Assembly: GCA_002245135.1 (NCBI GenBank)
Contig: NGBS01001170.1
Coordinates: forward strand, 1-64,000
Length of the DNA: 64,000 nucleotides
Reading direction: 5' to 3'
From: Proteromonas lacertae
Taxonomy: Eukaryota; Sar; Bigyra; Opalinata; Proteromonadidae
Of the stretch, positions 33,931 through 45,310 are shown piece after piece; positions within the stretch are counted from its first letter, which is position 1, and every line of letters begins with the position of its first letter. The notes beneath the pieces were generated by a model. It was given only the letters and a program-made list of their open reading frames with translations. It did not search any database and was not told the DNA's origin. A program made the translations under genes and the position numbers.

Positions 33931-35361
33931 ATAAATAAAGAAATTTGATTTGCTGATGGAAATGAATGAAAAATAAGACTATCACAGTTTATATTTTTTG
34001 CATATAATACTGCATATATGATATTCACATTATGGAGGTTTATTTGTATAGAATTTGATTATTGCTAGATTTCTCAAATGCTTCCGCGATCAGTAGAAAT
34101 TGCTGTATAAACTATATTTTTGGAGTATTTTCCATATATTATTTAACAACTGCAATATATTGATTGAAATACATTTTAGTGGTTAATTTAGCTAATCTGT
34201 ATAACGCATATTTATATTGTTTGTAGAAGCTTTAGCTCATTAAAATATGACTGAAAGTGAGTGTTAATTATCTATTTTTACGAATAAATGACAAAATTTG
34301 TTAATTAATATAGAAAATGATTGAAACTGTGTCCATATAATATTATTTGCTAATATAATCATTATCTACCCAGAATATTGAATTTTGTAATTGAACTGAA
34401 ATTAACCAAATTACCTAGTTTTGTAAGGATAAAATATTGTATAGCCAATTGATTGAATGATATTACGTCATTGATTTAATATATTTACATAAGATTCATT
34501 AATTACTCCATTTTTTCTTAATCTAAGATTATATTATTAAATAATTAATATTATTATAGGTAAATGAATTTGAACATCTGCATGCTTATTTTATTATATT
34601 TATGTTGATTTATAATAGTAAATGTATGTAATGAATATAATTGTATTTTACTTGTTCTATATTGATAATACAATCATTCTAAATATTTATAATTATTATT
34701 ATTATATTATATTAGATAAATAAATTATTAAATAAGTAGTAAACTATTTATTTAGTGTGTTAAAAGATTGTTGGACAATGAATGTGAATGTTACAGTGAA
34801 TGTCAGTCACATTAAATTGCTCAAAACAACGAAATTTAACAATATTTAAATATTATTGGTTGGTTATAAGTATTCTAAAGAATAACGAAACATATTCATA
34901 TACTTTATAGGTTTATAAGAACAATTTCAACAAAAATATATTCTCTGTTTATTTTTATATATTCATTCGTTTTTTATATACAAACTAAAAAGTATTTATA
35001 GTTTCTTTTCTTTATCTTTACCTAATTTTGTAAATTTCAAATAATCCACCACACACAACAGTTTATAATAATAATAATAAGTGTATTTAAGTGATTTACA
35101 CCGATTCAGGTAATTTTAATCATTATTCTCAAATATCAAGCAATTCTACGTAATTAGTGTTAGTGTCTGGATAGTATATACCTCATGATTCTACTACACT
35201 ATTAATGAATAGTAATACATGTGTATTATCTACAAATTATTGTAGTGTTTGGAATATTATATATGATTTATAATATCCAGACATTAACAATAATTGTGTA
35301 GAACATAATTGATATTTGGTAATAAATGATTATAATATTGATCTTCCATTATTCTAAATCA
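33931..35361. other. 1.4-kb non-coding spacer upstream of family member A
   Basis: No open frame of note, very AT-rich, far longer than the 20-150 bp gaps typical of this window. It holds the repeat cluster 35144-35303. The long upstream region of the HTH-like genes resembles the extended control regions of regulated genes, but no known site is recognised. Confidence 0.5.
35144..35303. repeat. Cluster of three copies of a ~35-bp element in direct and inverted order
   Basis: Unit 1 (35144-35178) and unit 2 (about 35229-35261) are similar in direct orientation. Unit 3 (35269-35303) is inverted, and its reverse complement matches unit 1 at about 29 of 35 positions (TTCTAC, AATTA, TGTTA and TGTCTGGATA shared). 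Units 2 and 3 face each other across 7 bp and could form a hairpin, and a smaller TAATACA/TGTATTA pair lies between units 1 and 2. It ends about 60 bp before the 3' end of family member B. It could be a MITE relic, a regulatory repeat or a transcription-end structure. Confidence 0.6.
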
Positions 35362-36357
35362 TCAAAATCTCAGAGGTGATCTTGATCTTGATCTACATGT
35401 TGGTGATGTTAATAGAGATAAAGTAAATGGAGATAATGGCTCTAACAAAGATGATGATGATGATGGTGTTAATAATAATGATGGTGGAAATATAAAATCA
35501 TTATTATTATCAGATTCATCTTCGTTAGATGTTGGTGAGTTGTTTAAAGAATTAAGGAATGAATTAAATTCATTTCTATCTTTATCTTCCTCACGATGAT
35601 CTACTGATGGAGATAACAATAATGTATCAGGTGAGAATGTTAAAGGAAATATATAATGATTATATTTTTTCATCAATATATTTATAATGCCCTTTAACTT
35701 ATCTTCTTCACCATTTTGTTTTACATAAAGATTGAACTTTTTGTAATAACATTCCATCTTCTCAATTGGCTTTTTTGATTCATTTGGTCTATCTTTGACA
35801 TATTTAAAATATGTTTTACTCATTACTTCAATGATTATTTCAATTAATTTCAAGTAATCTTCATCATTTTCTCCATTTATCATTTCTTCTTTTTCACCAT
35901 CCACTTCAAGTAGATAACTAACAACTACCAGCTCATTCTTTTCCTGATCTAATCCTAACATAATACCTCCTTTGTAATTCACTTTGCTCTTAATAGGAAC
36001 AACAATTTTGTTGGATTTGGTAAAATAAAATGACAAACTTGGGTATGACAAGATATTTACTTTTCTTCTTTCTGTGCTAAGTTTCTTGTTAGTCTTATCA
36101 CATACTCTTTCTATAGCATCAATCATCTTTTCTGATTTTGGCATAAATGTCAGTTCCTTAAACAAAATAACAGCTTCTTCTTCAGTATATGGAATATGTC
36201 CAGTTTTTACAAACTCTGTCTTACCACTTTCCTTAAAAGCTTTCTTTCTTCTGCAAAATGTCCTCACTTTAAGACCTAAAGACTTTGCAGCTTCTTCATT
36301 AGGTATTTTATGTTGAATAACATACTGCATGCAAGCAGTATAGTCTTCCGTTTCCAT
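35362..36357 (-). CDS. Novel HTH-like family, member B
   Basis: Intronless, 331 residues. The N-terminus is a clean helix-turn-helix (IPNEEAAKSLGLKVRTFCRR, KKAFKESGKTEF) followed by GHIPYTEEEAVILFKELTF, equivalent to the SHLP(Y/F) module of members A and C, and an ILSYPSLSF segment matching IISLPTVDY and ILAYPTMKY. It shares the beta-rich middle and the helical YYKKF region. The last 90 residues are unique: Ser/Pro/Leu-rich and ending in an RS-type tail (CRSRSRSPLRF). Head-to-head with member C across 937 bp. Confidence 0.6.
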   Translation of the reverse strand: METEDYTACMQYVIQHKIPNEEAAKSLGLKVRTFCRRKKAFKESGKTEFVKTGHIPYTEEEAVILFKELTFMPKSEKMIDAIERVCDKTNKKLSTERRKVNILSYPSLSFYFTKSNKIVVPIKSKVNYKGGIMLGLDQEKNELVVVSYLLEVDGEKEEMINGENDEDYLKLIEIIIEVMSKTYFKYVKDRPNESKKPIEKMECYYKKFNLYVKQNGEEDKLKGIINILMKKYNHYIFPLTFSPDTLLLSPSVDHREEDKDRNEFNSFLNSLNNSPTSNEDESDNNNDFIFPPSLLLTPSSSSSLLEPLSPFTLSLLTSPTCRSRSRSPLRF

Positions 36358-37294
36358 TAGATTTTTGAATGATAAAAGTTATTACAGCAAAACGACTATA
36401 ATTTTAAAAATGTAAAACATGATTGTGTTAAAATTCGTTATTTACGTATTTATTTGACTTTTAAACCATTTATTTCTGTTAATTAATGTATAATGCTTTA
36501 CAAAACAATCTATTACACAACATTAGCTATAAATATCTAATATCTCTGATATTGCATTTTATGCTATTCTAATCTATTTATCACCTAATAATGTGTATAC
36601 TAAATACAATAATATTCAAATATCCTTCATTTTTCTTTGTATAATTAAAATAATTGTGTTTTCTAAATAATAGTGTGTAAAACATCGGCTATTTGTATTC
36701 ACTACTGTATACACACTTTAACACAAAGCACATAGTATTGCTTACACGATTAATTATGATTGATTGTTGATCATACCAGATTTTGGTGAAATTATGTGAA
36801 TAAGGAAAATCAATTATCCATTCTCTCAATAGAATTTATTTATTTTACTCTCAGCTCATTATACTCATCGAGTATGATGTAGATTTACATTGTCTTCCAG
36901 TGAGTCAATATTTCTAACAAGATAAAAGAAAAAGTATTGGATGAATGTCAAGCTTCTGGCTTGAATTAAATACACTTGTTTCTTATTATATAGCGCTTAC
37001 TGTGGTTAAAGTATATTATCAGTGCGTTATTTACACCATACAACCCCACATAACCACCTCATTTAAATCATTTTAAAATTTATCTGTTTATCTCTGCTTC
37101 TATCATTTATTTTGATATACAAATTGGTTCTTTTACTTCATTTGTTTCAAATAATAATAAAATCATTCATTAAATACGCTTAATATCATCTGCATGTTCA
37201 GTAATTAAAAATCGAAAAAAAGCAATTCTGTGAAGTTAACAACAAAATCCTTCTTATTTTAGCCTGAAATTTTGACAAATAATAGTATATAACA
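36358..37294. other. 937-bp divergent spacer between family members B and C
   Basis: No open frame or known element. Much longer than other divergent spacers in this window (14-140 bp), so it may carry shared control sequences for the two paralogues. Short TGTGTA/TACACA pairs occur near 36673-36720 but do not make a convincing long hairpin. Confidence 0.45.
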
Positions 37295-38331
37295 ATGTCT
37301 TTCGATGAGCAACCTCGTAGAAAAAAGTACACAACCTCGATTCATTTATCACCCAAAAAGTTGTCTCTACTGTATGAACGGTATAAAGCTAGAGAAATAT
37401 CCTTAAGTCAACTAAGCCAAATGACAGGATGGTGTGCACGTCAAGCTTCTCGTAATTACAAAAAATATATAACCACTGGTCAATCTATCGTCATCAGAGG
37501 GTATGGAAGTCATTTACCATTTACAACAGAACAGTGTTACAAAGTTTTACAATTATCTTGGGAAGGTAATGATCATAAACAGATTGCAGCTGCATTAGAT
37601 GTACCTCTTAAGAAAATTAAACGTCCTTTAACAATATTAGCCTATCCAACAATGAAATACTCCATACTAGAATATGAAAATACAAATCTCATCTCACTTT
37701 TAGTAGGTGTAAAGATGACATGTGTAAAAGATGGTGAAATATATTTGCACATTTTATATAACAAAGAATTAAACTGCGTTATTGCAAAAAACATTCATCA
37801 TGGTGAAAAAATTGAATTAAAAAATGATGGAACGAAAAAAGAAGATTTTAAATTACTTATTAATAAAATACTAACGAATATGAGTGCAGATTATTATCAA
37901 TCCTTTAAGATGAGAAGAATGTTAGATAGAGAAGGTGATGAAGAAAGATTAATAGAATATATCGTTTATTTTCAGAAACATATGAACAAATTAGATAATA
38001 ATGAAATATCAGTTATTATTAAACAATTGATTGACAACACTACTGATATTACACATTTTCCTTTGTATTCATGTAGTGATTCAAAATGTATTATTATTAT
38101 TATTATTATTATTTTATAGTTTTACCAAATACATTGAATTATGTTCAGAATATATATCTTGAGATGTTGAAGAATGGATATAAAAATGAAGAATTGAATA
38201 ATATTTTTAACCTTGAAATTATAAATATTCCTGTAAATAAAGAAACATTCCCGTTAATAACGTTATTTTATTATGCAATATTAAATCAACCAAAAAATAT
38301 ACCAACTCCAAATCCAACTCCAACTCCTTAA
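37295..38331 (+). CDS. Novel HTH-like family, member C
   Basis: Two exons with a 32-nt intron (38088-38119) give 334 residues. The order matches member A: a basic N-terminus, HTH (SLSQLSQMTGWCARQASRN), YGSHLPFTTEQCYKVLQLSW, HKQIAAALDVPLKKIKR, ILAYPTMKY, a beta-rich middle, YYQSFKMRRMLD and a helical tail. It is extended by a C-terminal exon ending in a Pro/Asn/Thr repeat. It is the only one of the three with an intron, near the 3' end, suggesting the family began as intronless genes. The function is not known; it is the strongest evidence that this HTH-SHLP-FKMR layout is a genuine protein family. Confidence 0.65.
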
Positions 38332-38403
38332 TTTTTTCTTATTTTTACTTTTTTTTTAATTCCAAAAAATACAATAATAACTAAAACAAAAAAATAAATA
38401 GAT

Positions 38404-39606
38404 TTAAATTGCAATTGATCTTTGAGTTTGACAGGCTTCACCTGAATATCCCTCAAAACATTTACATTCTCCTGTTTCAGATTGACATGTTCCTCTTCTA
38501 CTACATAATGCATAAGCTTGTTTATCAGCACTAGCATTTATTTCACCTTTATTATCAACAGTAATTTTTGTATTATCTGCTTTAACTATAACACCAGTTG
38601 TTGATGAAGTAGATGTAGCAGTTGCATCTGTTCTTTTAACATCTACCTTATTTGAAGAAACACCAAATTTCTTCACATCTCCTTGATTCATACTTATTAA
38701 TAAATCAGCACTACCAGTAGTAAGAGCAGTACCAGCTGCTTCCTTACCACATACAAAACTAACTGCTGCTTGATTTAAATAAGGAACATTTGAAACTATT
38801 GATCTTCGAATATTCTCTGTTATTTGAGATAATGTTGAAGAATCAACTGTTAATTTACCATTACTATCACATTGTGGATAAGTAGCTATTTTCGATATCA
38901 TTGCAGTTTCATAAACCATTCCATCATAAGCAAATTGGAAATAAATATTACTAGCTGTTACATCATTCTTTAATCCACTTTCTCCAACAATTCTGTAATT
39001 GAAAGTAACACCTGATAATACAACTGGATCAAATCCTTTAGGACAAGTTCTCATACTACAATCAATACCTTCCCATCCTGAATCACATAAACAACTCAAA
39101 TATTTCTCACTTTCCCAACCATAATAACTTCCACCATTATCATGAATTATTGTTGTACTTGTTAAACAACTACCATGACCACTACACACTTTACCTTCAG
39201 TACTGGACGGACAACTACGACGTTGACATGCACTACCTTCATATCCTTCAAAACATTCACATTCACCCTTTGTTCTATCACATTTACCAGCATTTGAACA
39301 TTCAGCATATCTATGTGCTCTAGTGGATGTTACATAATCGGATAAATCTTCGGCTATTCCTCCATTTGGTCTCCACTCATCTGTAGCTGAATTCTTACCA
39401 ACTGAACCATCATGGTTTATATCACCTAATGGAATATCTACAAACGCATCATCGTAAGGACAACTTCTTAAACTACAGTCAGCACCTCCCCAACCCATAA
39501 AACAAGCACATTTATCATTTGCTCCACATCTACCATGTCCACTACAGTAATTATTACAAGCAAGTGATAACGAAAACAAAATTGTTATTAAAAACAACTT
39601 ATACAT
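38404..39606 (-). CDS. Secreted tenascin/EGF-like cysteine-rich protein, copy 2
   Basis: A single exon of 400 residues; the start is taken at MYKLFLITILFSLSLA (signal peptide). EGF-like units run CSGHGRC...CACFMGWGGADC, CSNAGKC...CECFEGYEGSACQRRSCP, CSGHGSC...CLCDSGWEGIDC, with a final CSRRGTC...CKCFEGYSGEAC. A Thr/Ser/Val-rich middle region differs from copy 1. The intron present in copies 1 and 3 after CSLR is absent here, so copy 2 probably lost it, for example through a processed intermediate. A reverse CCGTTTC element (39635-39641) lies 28 nt upstream. Confidence 0.8.
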   Translation of the reverse strand: MYKLFLITILFSLSLACNNYCSGHGRCGANDKCACFMGWGGADCSLRSCPYDDAFVDIPLGDINHDGSVGKNSATDEWRPNGGIAEDLSDYVTSTRAHRYAECSNAGKCDRTKGECECFEGYEGSACQRRSCPSSTEGKVCSGHGSCLTSTTIIHDNGGSYYGWESEKYLSCLCDSGWEGIDCSMRTCPKGFDPVVLSGVTFNYRIVGESGLKNDVTASNIYFQFAYDGMVYETAMISKIATYPQCDSNGKLTVDSSTLSQITENIRRSIVSNVPYLNQAAVSFVCGKEAAGTALTTGSADLLISMNQGDVKKFGVSSNKVDVKRTDATATSTSSTTGVIVKADNTKITVDNKGEINASADKQAYALCSRRGTCQSETGECKCFEGYSGEACQTQRSIAI

Positions 39607-39717
39607 CAAGAAATCCAAAAAATAAAAGATTATTGAAACGGTTTAATTTCTAATTAATTTTGGAACAGTTGTTAATAAACACAATAAACAAATATCAATA
39701 ACATCTTACAACTATAT

Positions 39718-41225
39718 TATACTATTTCTAACCAATCACTTGCATTTATACTCTTGGTTGGCTCTTTTTTCATTTTCAACTTAATATTATCTCCTAAAAC
39801 ATAGCTTTGATTACTTTCAACATTCACACAAAATCCAAACTCACTTTAACAATATCTCCAATTCACAAGCATATCTATCACTATTTATTCCCATTATTAC
39901 TCCATTATATAATTCATTTTTATTATTCTTATATCTCCTTAACAAATCTGCATATAGCCAATTTTCACTCACTTCAAATTCTATTTCTTTTGCAACTTTA
40001 TGAATTTCATGAACAGATTGACATATTTCATTCACTTCATCTTTACTTAACAGTTTATCATCTATTTATAATATTATTATAAAATGAAATACTAAATATA
40101 TGTGATTTAATTTGTCTATGAACTAATATATCATTATATCTACGAATAGGCGAAGTTGATTGACAATAATAATCTAAACCAACTCCACTATGATAATGTG
40201 GTATAGTATCAATAAATGCTCGATTAAAATTCCTCATAGTGAAATAGGATATTAATGATTCATTCATGTTGGTATTCATTGTTTTCATTACATTATATTA
40301 AAGAAAATAAACGAAAAAAATATATAAAAAGGATATTAACTTCATATTTCATATCATCACCACTCATATTCTTATCTAATATCATTGATCTATAAGGTAA
40401 TGCTATTTTCTATATTCAATACAAAAATGACTATCATACATTTTCTATTCCATATTTTGCACTTATTTCACCACCTAATAACATCATTTCCATTACTAAA
40501 TTATAACTCTAATAATAAATATAACAATATTATCATACTTCGTTATTATTACTGTCTTTTATGTACAATATATCATTATCTAATAAACACTGTTTGTGAG
40601 AACTATCTCTAATTATTACAGATCCATTATTACTTCGATAACTATAAACATATATAATAATACAATTTAATACATTTCTCTTAATTTTGCTCTTTCTAAT
40701 AATAATTTCAATTCATTTTCATATTTTATTGATTTATTATTTGGTTTAACACTTGATTTATAAATAATTTCATTCTCTTTTGTTTTATTTATATTATCTA
40801 ATCCACAGTATATTTTTTTCTCTTTAATCAAATCAATGTTCAAATCATTCATTTTCAAATATTTTACACTTTCCTGTAAATCTTTGTAATTAAATCGAAT
40901 AACTCCACTTATTACACTTGGATATATATCATATGTTTTAATCGAACCATCACTATTCAACTCACATTCAAATGTAATAACAAAATTATCACAATCTTCT
41001 TCTAATGTTGTTTCTTTGATTATTTCATTTGGAAACATTGTATCTCTTCTATGTGGTAAATAAGAAGTAGTTCCTCTATAACGACTATAAATATCATAAT
41101 ATGAATTGGGTGGAATTATATTAGATGGATCACTAATATGAATGTATATTTTACCAGTTTTATCATCTATTCCTATACTATCATCTACTTCAAATGTCTA
41201 TATAATTATTATTAATATAAATAAA

Positions 41226-41267
<42 letters not shown>

Positions 41268-42591
41268 CACTATCAATAGCAAAACTTCTCATATTTCTCA
41301 AATCTTTATAATACTTTTTATATTTACCAATTTCAACTGGAAAAGACAATTCATTCTTTTCTTCTTTTTCATTATTATCTTTTTGTTTTTCTTCCTTTTC
41401 TTCTTTCTTTGTATGTTCTGGTATTCTTGGTGGATTTTTACTATTCAATACATTTAAATTACTGTAAAATATTGAACTAAATTCATAATCCTCATTAAAC
41501 AGTTTAATAAATTCATCTTCCATTTCATTACTAATTAACATATTTAAATTCTCTTTCACTTTTTCATCATCTGTTTCTCTCTCTATCCCTTCTTCTACTA
41601 TTTCTTCGCTTATTAGTTTAATGTTATTGTTTTTACATGACTTCAATATCTCAGGAATTAACCAACTCTTTAATAAATAATCTCCACTATTTAACGATTC
41701 TTCTTTTCTAATATTTCTTATTCGATAAACTGAATTTAATATCAATTCATCATTTAATTCATTAAACTCTTTCATGTTCTATTCAATTATAATAATCATT
41801 ATTATATATACGGATTTTACATCAGTTTGAATTATATTCTTCCATTTGATGTAAAATTTCATTATTTCTTTTTTACCAACTTTACTTCTTTCTATTTTTC
41901 TATATTTTATTAAACTTTGCCTATTCTCTTTTTCTAAAAGTAATTTCACATTTAAAGGTAAGCATTTGTATTTATATAATTTATTAAATGAATGACTGTG
42001 AGAATAATACATATTTCTACGATTGAAATACTATTCATTAAATATATATAAATATCATTATTTTTATACTAAATTATAAAAGTATTTATAACATAATTTA
42101 TCTATTTCATCATCTATTTCTGGGTTCAAATAGTCTACTGCTTCATCTAAAGTGAACTCTTCATAATTCCGTAGTGTATTGTACATATCTTTTTCTTTTT
42201 CATCTGTTAATTTACCAAAATATTTATTTGTGTTATTTTCTATTGTTCTTAATACATCCACTTTTTCTAATAACGTTCTATATTCAGTTTTTGGAGTAAT
42301 ACAGCTGTTGATACTCCTTTCACCTATCTATATATAATTATTGGATAAATAACAAATTAATACCCAAATATTAATTCCAGATGGTATTAATCCTATACAA
42401 CTTCCATGCGACTTTTCAACAATAATAAATGGCTTATTTCTGCTTGTTTCATTACAGAAACAACAAAGAGATCCAACTTCAGGTATTAAATCATTAGTTC
42501 TATCTCTGTTCAAACGAATTTCTGATATAAAACATTTTATTATTTTAATTTGATTGATATGTGTATTAATACGAGAGAAAATAGAAAACAT
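39718..42591 (-). CDS. RNase II/RNB-family exoribonuclease, probably organellar
   Basis: About eight exons. The N-terminus (MFSIFSRINTHINQIKIIK) looks like a mitochondrial presequence. The RNB catalytic domain shows RSFAIDSDDTFEVDDSIGI, spliced across an AT-rich intron and containing the Asp cluster that binds metal, then IYIHISDPSNIIP, RGTTSYLP, and the hallmark CQSTSPIRRYNDILVHRQI. A possible S1-like end (VIMGINSDRYACELEI) is followed by a one-base break at about 39838, or by a GTGAGT..AAAG intron, before the last residues and TAA at 39718. It degrades RNA 3' to 5'; relatives include DSS1 and RNR1. The middle linker is Lys/Glu-rich. Confidence 0.8.
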
Positions 42592-42698
42592 TAAAATTGT
42601 TTGGCTCGAAAAAATAATGTCATTTCATACTAAAATCATTAATTAAAATATCTCTATTTAATTATTATATACAACTTATTAATCTATATTATCAAAAT

Positions 42699-43695
42699 TT
42701 AAGGGATAAATTTTACTACAATACAAGTCGCATTATCATCTTGTGTAGGATTACTCAATAACAATCTACATATCTCCTCACAACTCTTGCCGAATAATTC
42801 ATTCTTAATATCATCTAATTTTACAGAATCCCACACTCCATCACTCCCTAAAATTATATAACACTCATTATCACACAAATAGGTATGATATATATCAGGA
42901 AGAGGTATAACACCGTATTTAACCATATATTTATGACCTAATGATCTAGTAACACCTAACTGTACAGAACTGTTTGGTTCAGTGATATATCCATCACAAG
43001 TAAATTTAGTGGTTGGATAATCTTCATGGATTCTTATTTTTTCTTCATAATTAAATCCATTGTGTTTTGAAAGAGGTATATCATATTTTACTTTATTTTC
43101 TTCTTCATTTTTGGTGAAAATTATTGCCTGGGAATCACCACAGGATGATATATACATGTTATTATTTGTATATATTAACACTAAACCTGTTGTTCCTAAA
43201 TCTGCAGTAAATGAATTCTTTTTATCACTCCAACATATAACATCATCTTTCATTACTTTTAACGAATTTTTTGGATTGTGTTTTGGTTTTATATACTATT
43301 TGAGTGATATACTAAAACTAAAATGATTATACTGTAAGTATCTGGTAATTTGTTATATATTGTTAATATTTTTTCATGAATCTTTTCAAATAGCTTTATT
43401 AATGCAGATTTTGCATTTTTCTGAAGGCTTGATTTAAAAGAATCCCATCTTTCTGTAACAAGTTCTTCTACAACTCTTACAGCAGTTTGAGACGCTGTTT
43501 CTCCACAAAAACTATCTGATGCAAATATAATACTAAAAATATATACGACCATCAAAAATTGCAAAAACAAAACTACTTTCATCAATTCTATAAGAGTAAT
43601 ACGAATCCTAAAATGTGATAACAGAACTATTATACTTGATTTAATCCTCCATACCTCGTCCCTGGCGTTGTATCTGAAGAAAACTGAAGTGACAT
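42699..43695 (-). CDS. PP2C-family protein phosphatase
   Basis: Introns 43296-43312, 43516-43546 and 43608-43635 give exactly 306 residues. PP2C motifs occur in order: RYGGLNQDSYYS, FVFAIFDGH (the H codon is split by an intron), SSCGDSQAII, LGVTRSLGHKY, LGSDGVWD and DDNATCIVV, so the metal-binding Asp residues are present. It is a Mg/Mn-dependent Ser/Thr phosphatase; targets are unknown. The 17-nt intron GTATATCACTCAAATAG is among the shortest I can place; a 23-nt alternative beginning at GTTTTAG keeps the same frame. Divergent from TatD with 14 bp between start codons. Confidence 0.85.
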
Positions 43696-43709
43696 TTTTT
43701 GAGCAGATC

Positions 43710-44579
43710 ATGGAATTATTTGATTCTCACTGTCACATTCATATTAAAGGCTTGTTATCATTCCTAAATGTTGTGGAACAAAACAATGAAAAGGCTAATG
43801 TGAAGAAAATAATGTGTAATGCAACTAGAATAGAGGATTTTGAAGTTTTAAAAACACTTTATTCAGATTCTGTTTATATATCATTAGGAATACATCCTTA
43901 TTTTGTTGAAGATGGTAAACTTGAAGAAAATATAAATATTCTTAAATCATATTTAATTGAAAATCCAAAATACTGTGTTGGTGAAATAGGTTTAGATAAA
44001 TTAAAAAAAGACATACCAATGTTTCTACAAACACAATATTTCGAATCTCAGCTGTTATTAGCAAAAGAATTAAATCGTCCAATATCTATACATTGTGTTC
44101 AGAGTTATGGAACATTAATAGATATAATAAAGTTACATTTACCATACAATAAAGGAATATTATTACATTCCTTTAATGGAAGTATGGATGTTGCTAAAAG
44201 GTTTATTAATGAATTGAATAACAAAGGAAATTCAATATATTTCTCATTTTCATCAATGAAAATATCTAATAAAAAGTATGCTATAATTATATATGTAAAT
44301 AGAAAAGAAATGATGAAAGAAATAATCAAAACAATCCCATTGAATAGATTATTAATAGAAACTGATTCACCAGATGGTTTATTTGATGATATGTTTTATT
44401 CTAATATTGTTATAGATGGTAAAATTATGAATCAACCATCTAATATTATCACTGTATATACATTTATTAGTTTATTACAATAATAGATATGTAATGAAAT
44501 AGGGAATATATTAAATAAAACACCAATAGAAATATCACAAATAACATACAAAAATGCATTAGATTTATTCACAATTTAA
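43710..44579 (+). CDS. TatD-family metal-dependent DNase
   Basis: Introns 44276-44302 (27 nt, itself free of stops) and 44454-44486 give exactly 269 residues. Metal-binding motifs: FDSHCHIH at the N-terminus, GEIGLDK, ISIHCVQ, ILLHSF and LIETDSPDGL. The C-terminal helix ends with YKNALDLF, typical of TatD. The start at MELFDSH was chosen because it is the standard TatD N-terminus; an upstream in-frame start at 43668 would overlap the PP2C first exon. TatD proteins are 3'-5' exonucleases linked to DNA repair and apoptosis-like DNA breakdown. Confidence 0.85.
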
Positions 44580-44593
44580 TATTTATTCTGTTG

Positions 44594-45173
44594 TTATAGA
44601 TTTAAGTTTTCTAGTTTAGACACTAAGTCAGTTACTTCTGATTTAGATTCAAGTTTCTTCTTTTGTTGTGGATTTAGATATTTTCCTTCTTTTTGTTTTT
44701 CTTCTAATTCTTCAATTTTCTTCAATTCTGTTTTAGCTTCTTCCAGTTGTTTTGATGTTGTTGTGTCTTTATTTTCAACAGGTTTTGGCATTGTTATTGA
44801 TTCTGTGGTAGTTGTTTTTGATACTATTCATGATAAGAATAATAAATTCATTAATTTAATACTTTCAATCCCTTTTTCTGTTTTTACTATTGGTTTACAT
44901 TTTTCTGTATTTTTCATTACTTCTAAAGCTTGTTTTTCTTCTTCAGACAGATTCTCATAACCTCCTTTTCGAGATATATATTTTTCAACATATTCTTTTC
45001 TATTACTGGTTATTTTACCTCCTGAATGTGCTACTCTACAATTTATTTATTAATTTATACTTTGGTCCAGTAGATACATTTGCGTATTTAGCAGGTTTTG
45101 AAAATCTTTCTTCTCTAGCTTTTCTCCTCGCTAGTTCAGCTTCATCAACAGATGGCGCTTTCAGTCCTTTCAT
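44594..45173 (-). CDS. Small basic coiled-coil protein, unknown
   Basis: Introns 44824-44862 and 45036-45060 give exactly 171 residues. The N-terminal half is basic (ELARRKAREERFSKPAKYA, SGGKITSNRKEYVEKYISRKGGY). The C-terminal 65 residues are a charged helix (LKKIEELEEKQKEGKYLNPQQKKKLE) resembling the C-terminal helices of PYM and eIF2A, but the PYM N-terminal motif is absent. It is convergent with TatD, with stop codons 14 bp apart. Confidence 0.6.
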
Positions 45174-45310
45174 TTTATAATTATATATATCGTAGAAGTG
45201 AAGAAATATTCAAATATTCAAATTAGCTTGATTCCTAACTTGTCATTTTTGCAGTTAACTTTTGAATTTTTGACTTTTTTGTTTTATATAGACATTATTA
45301 AAAAATAAAA

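Noticed and set aside
33121-38331. Active transposon carrying the HTH-like genes
   Set aside because: No DDE-type catalytic region, terminal inverted repeats or target-site duplication could be found around the genes.
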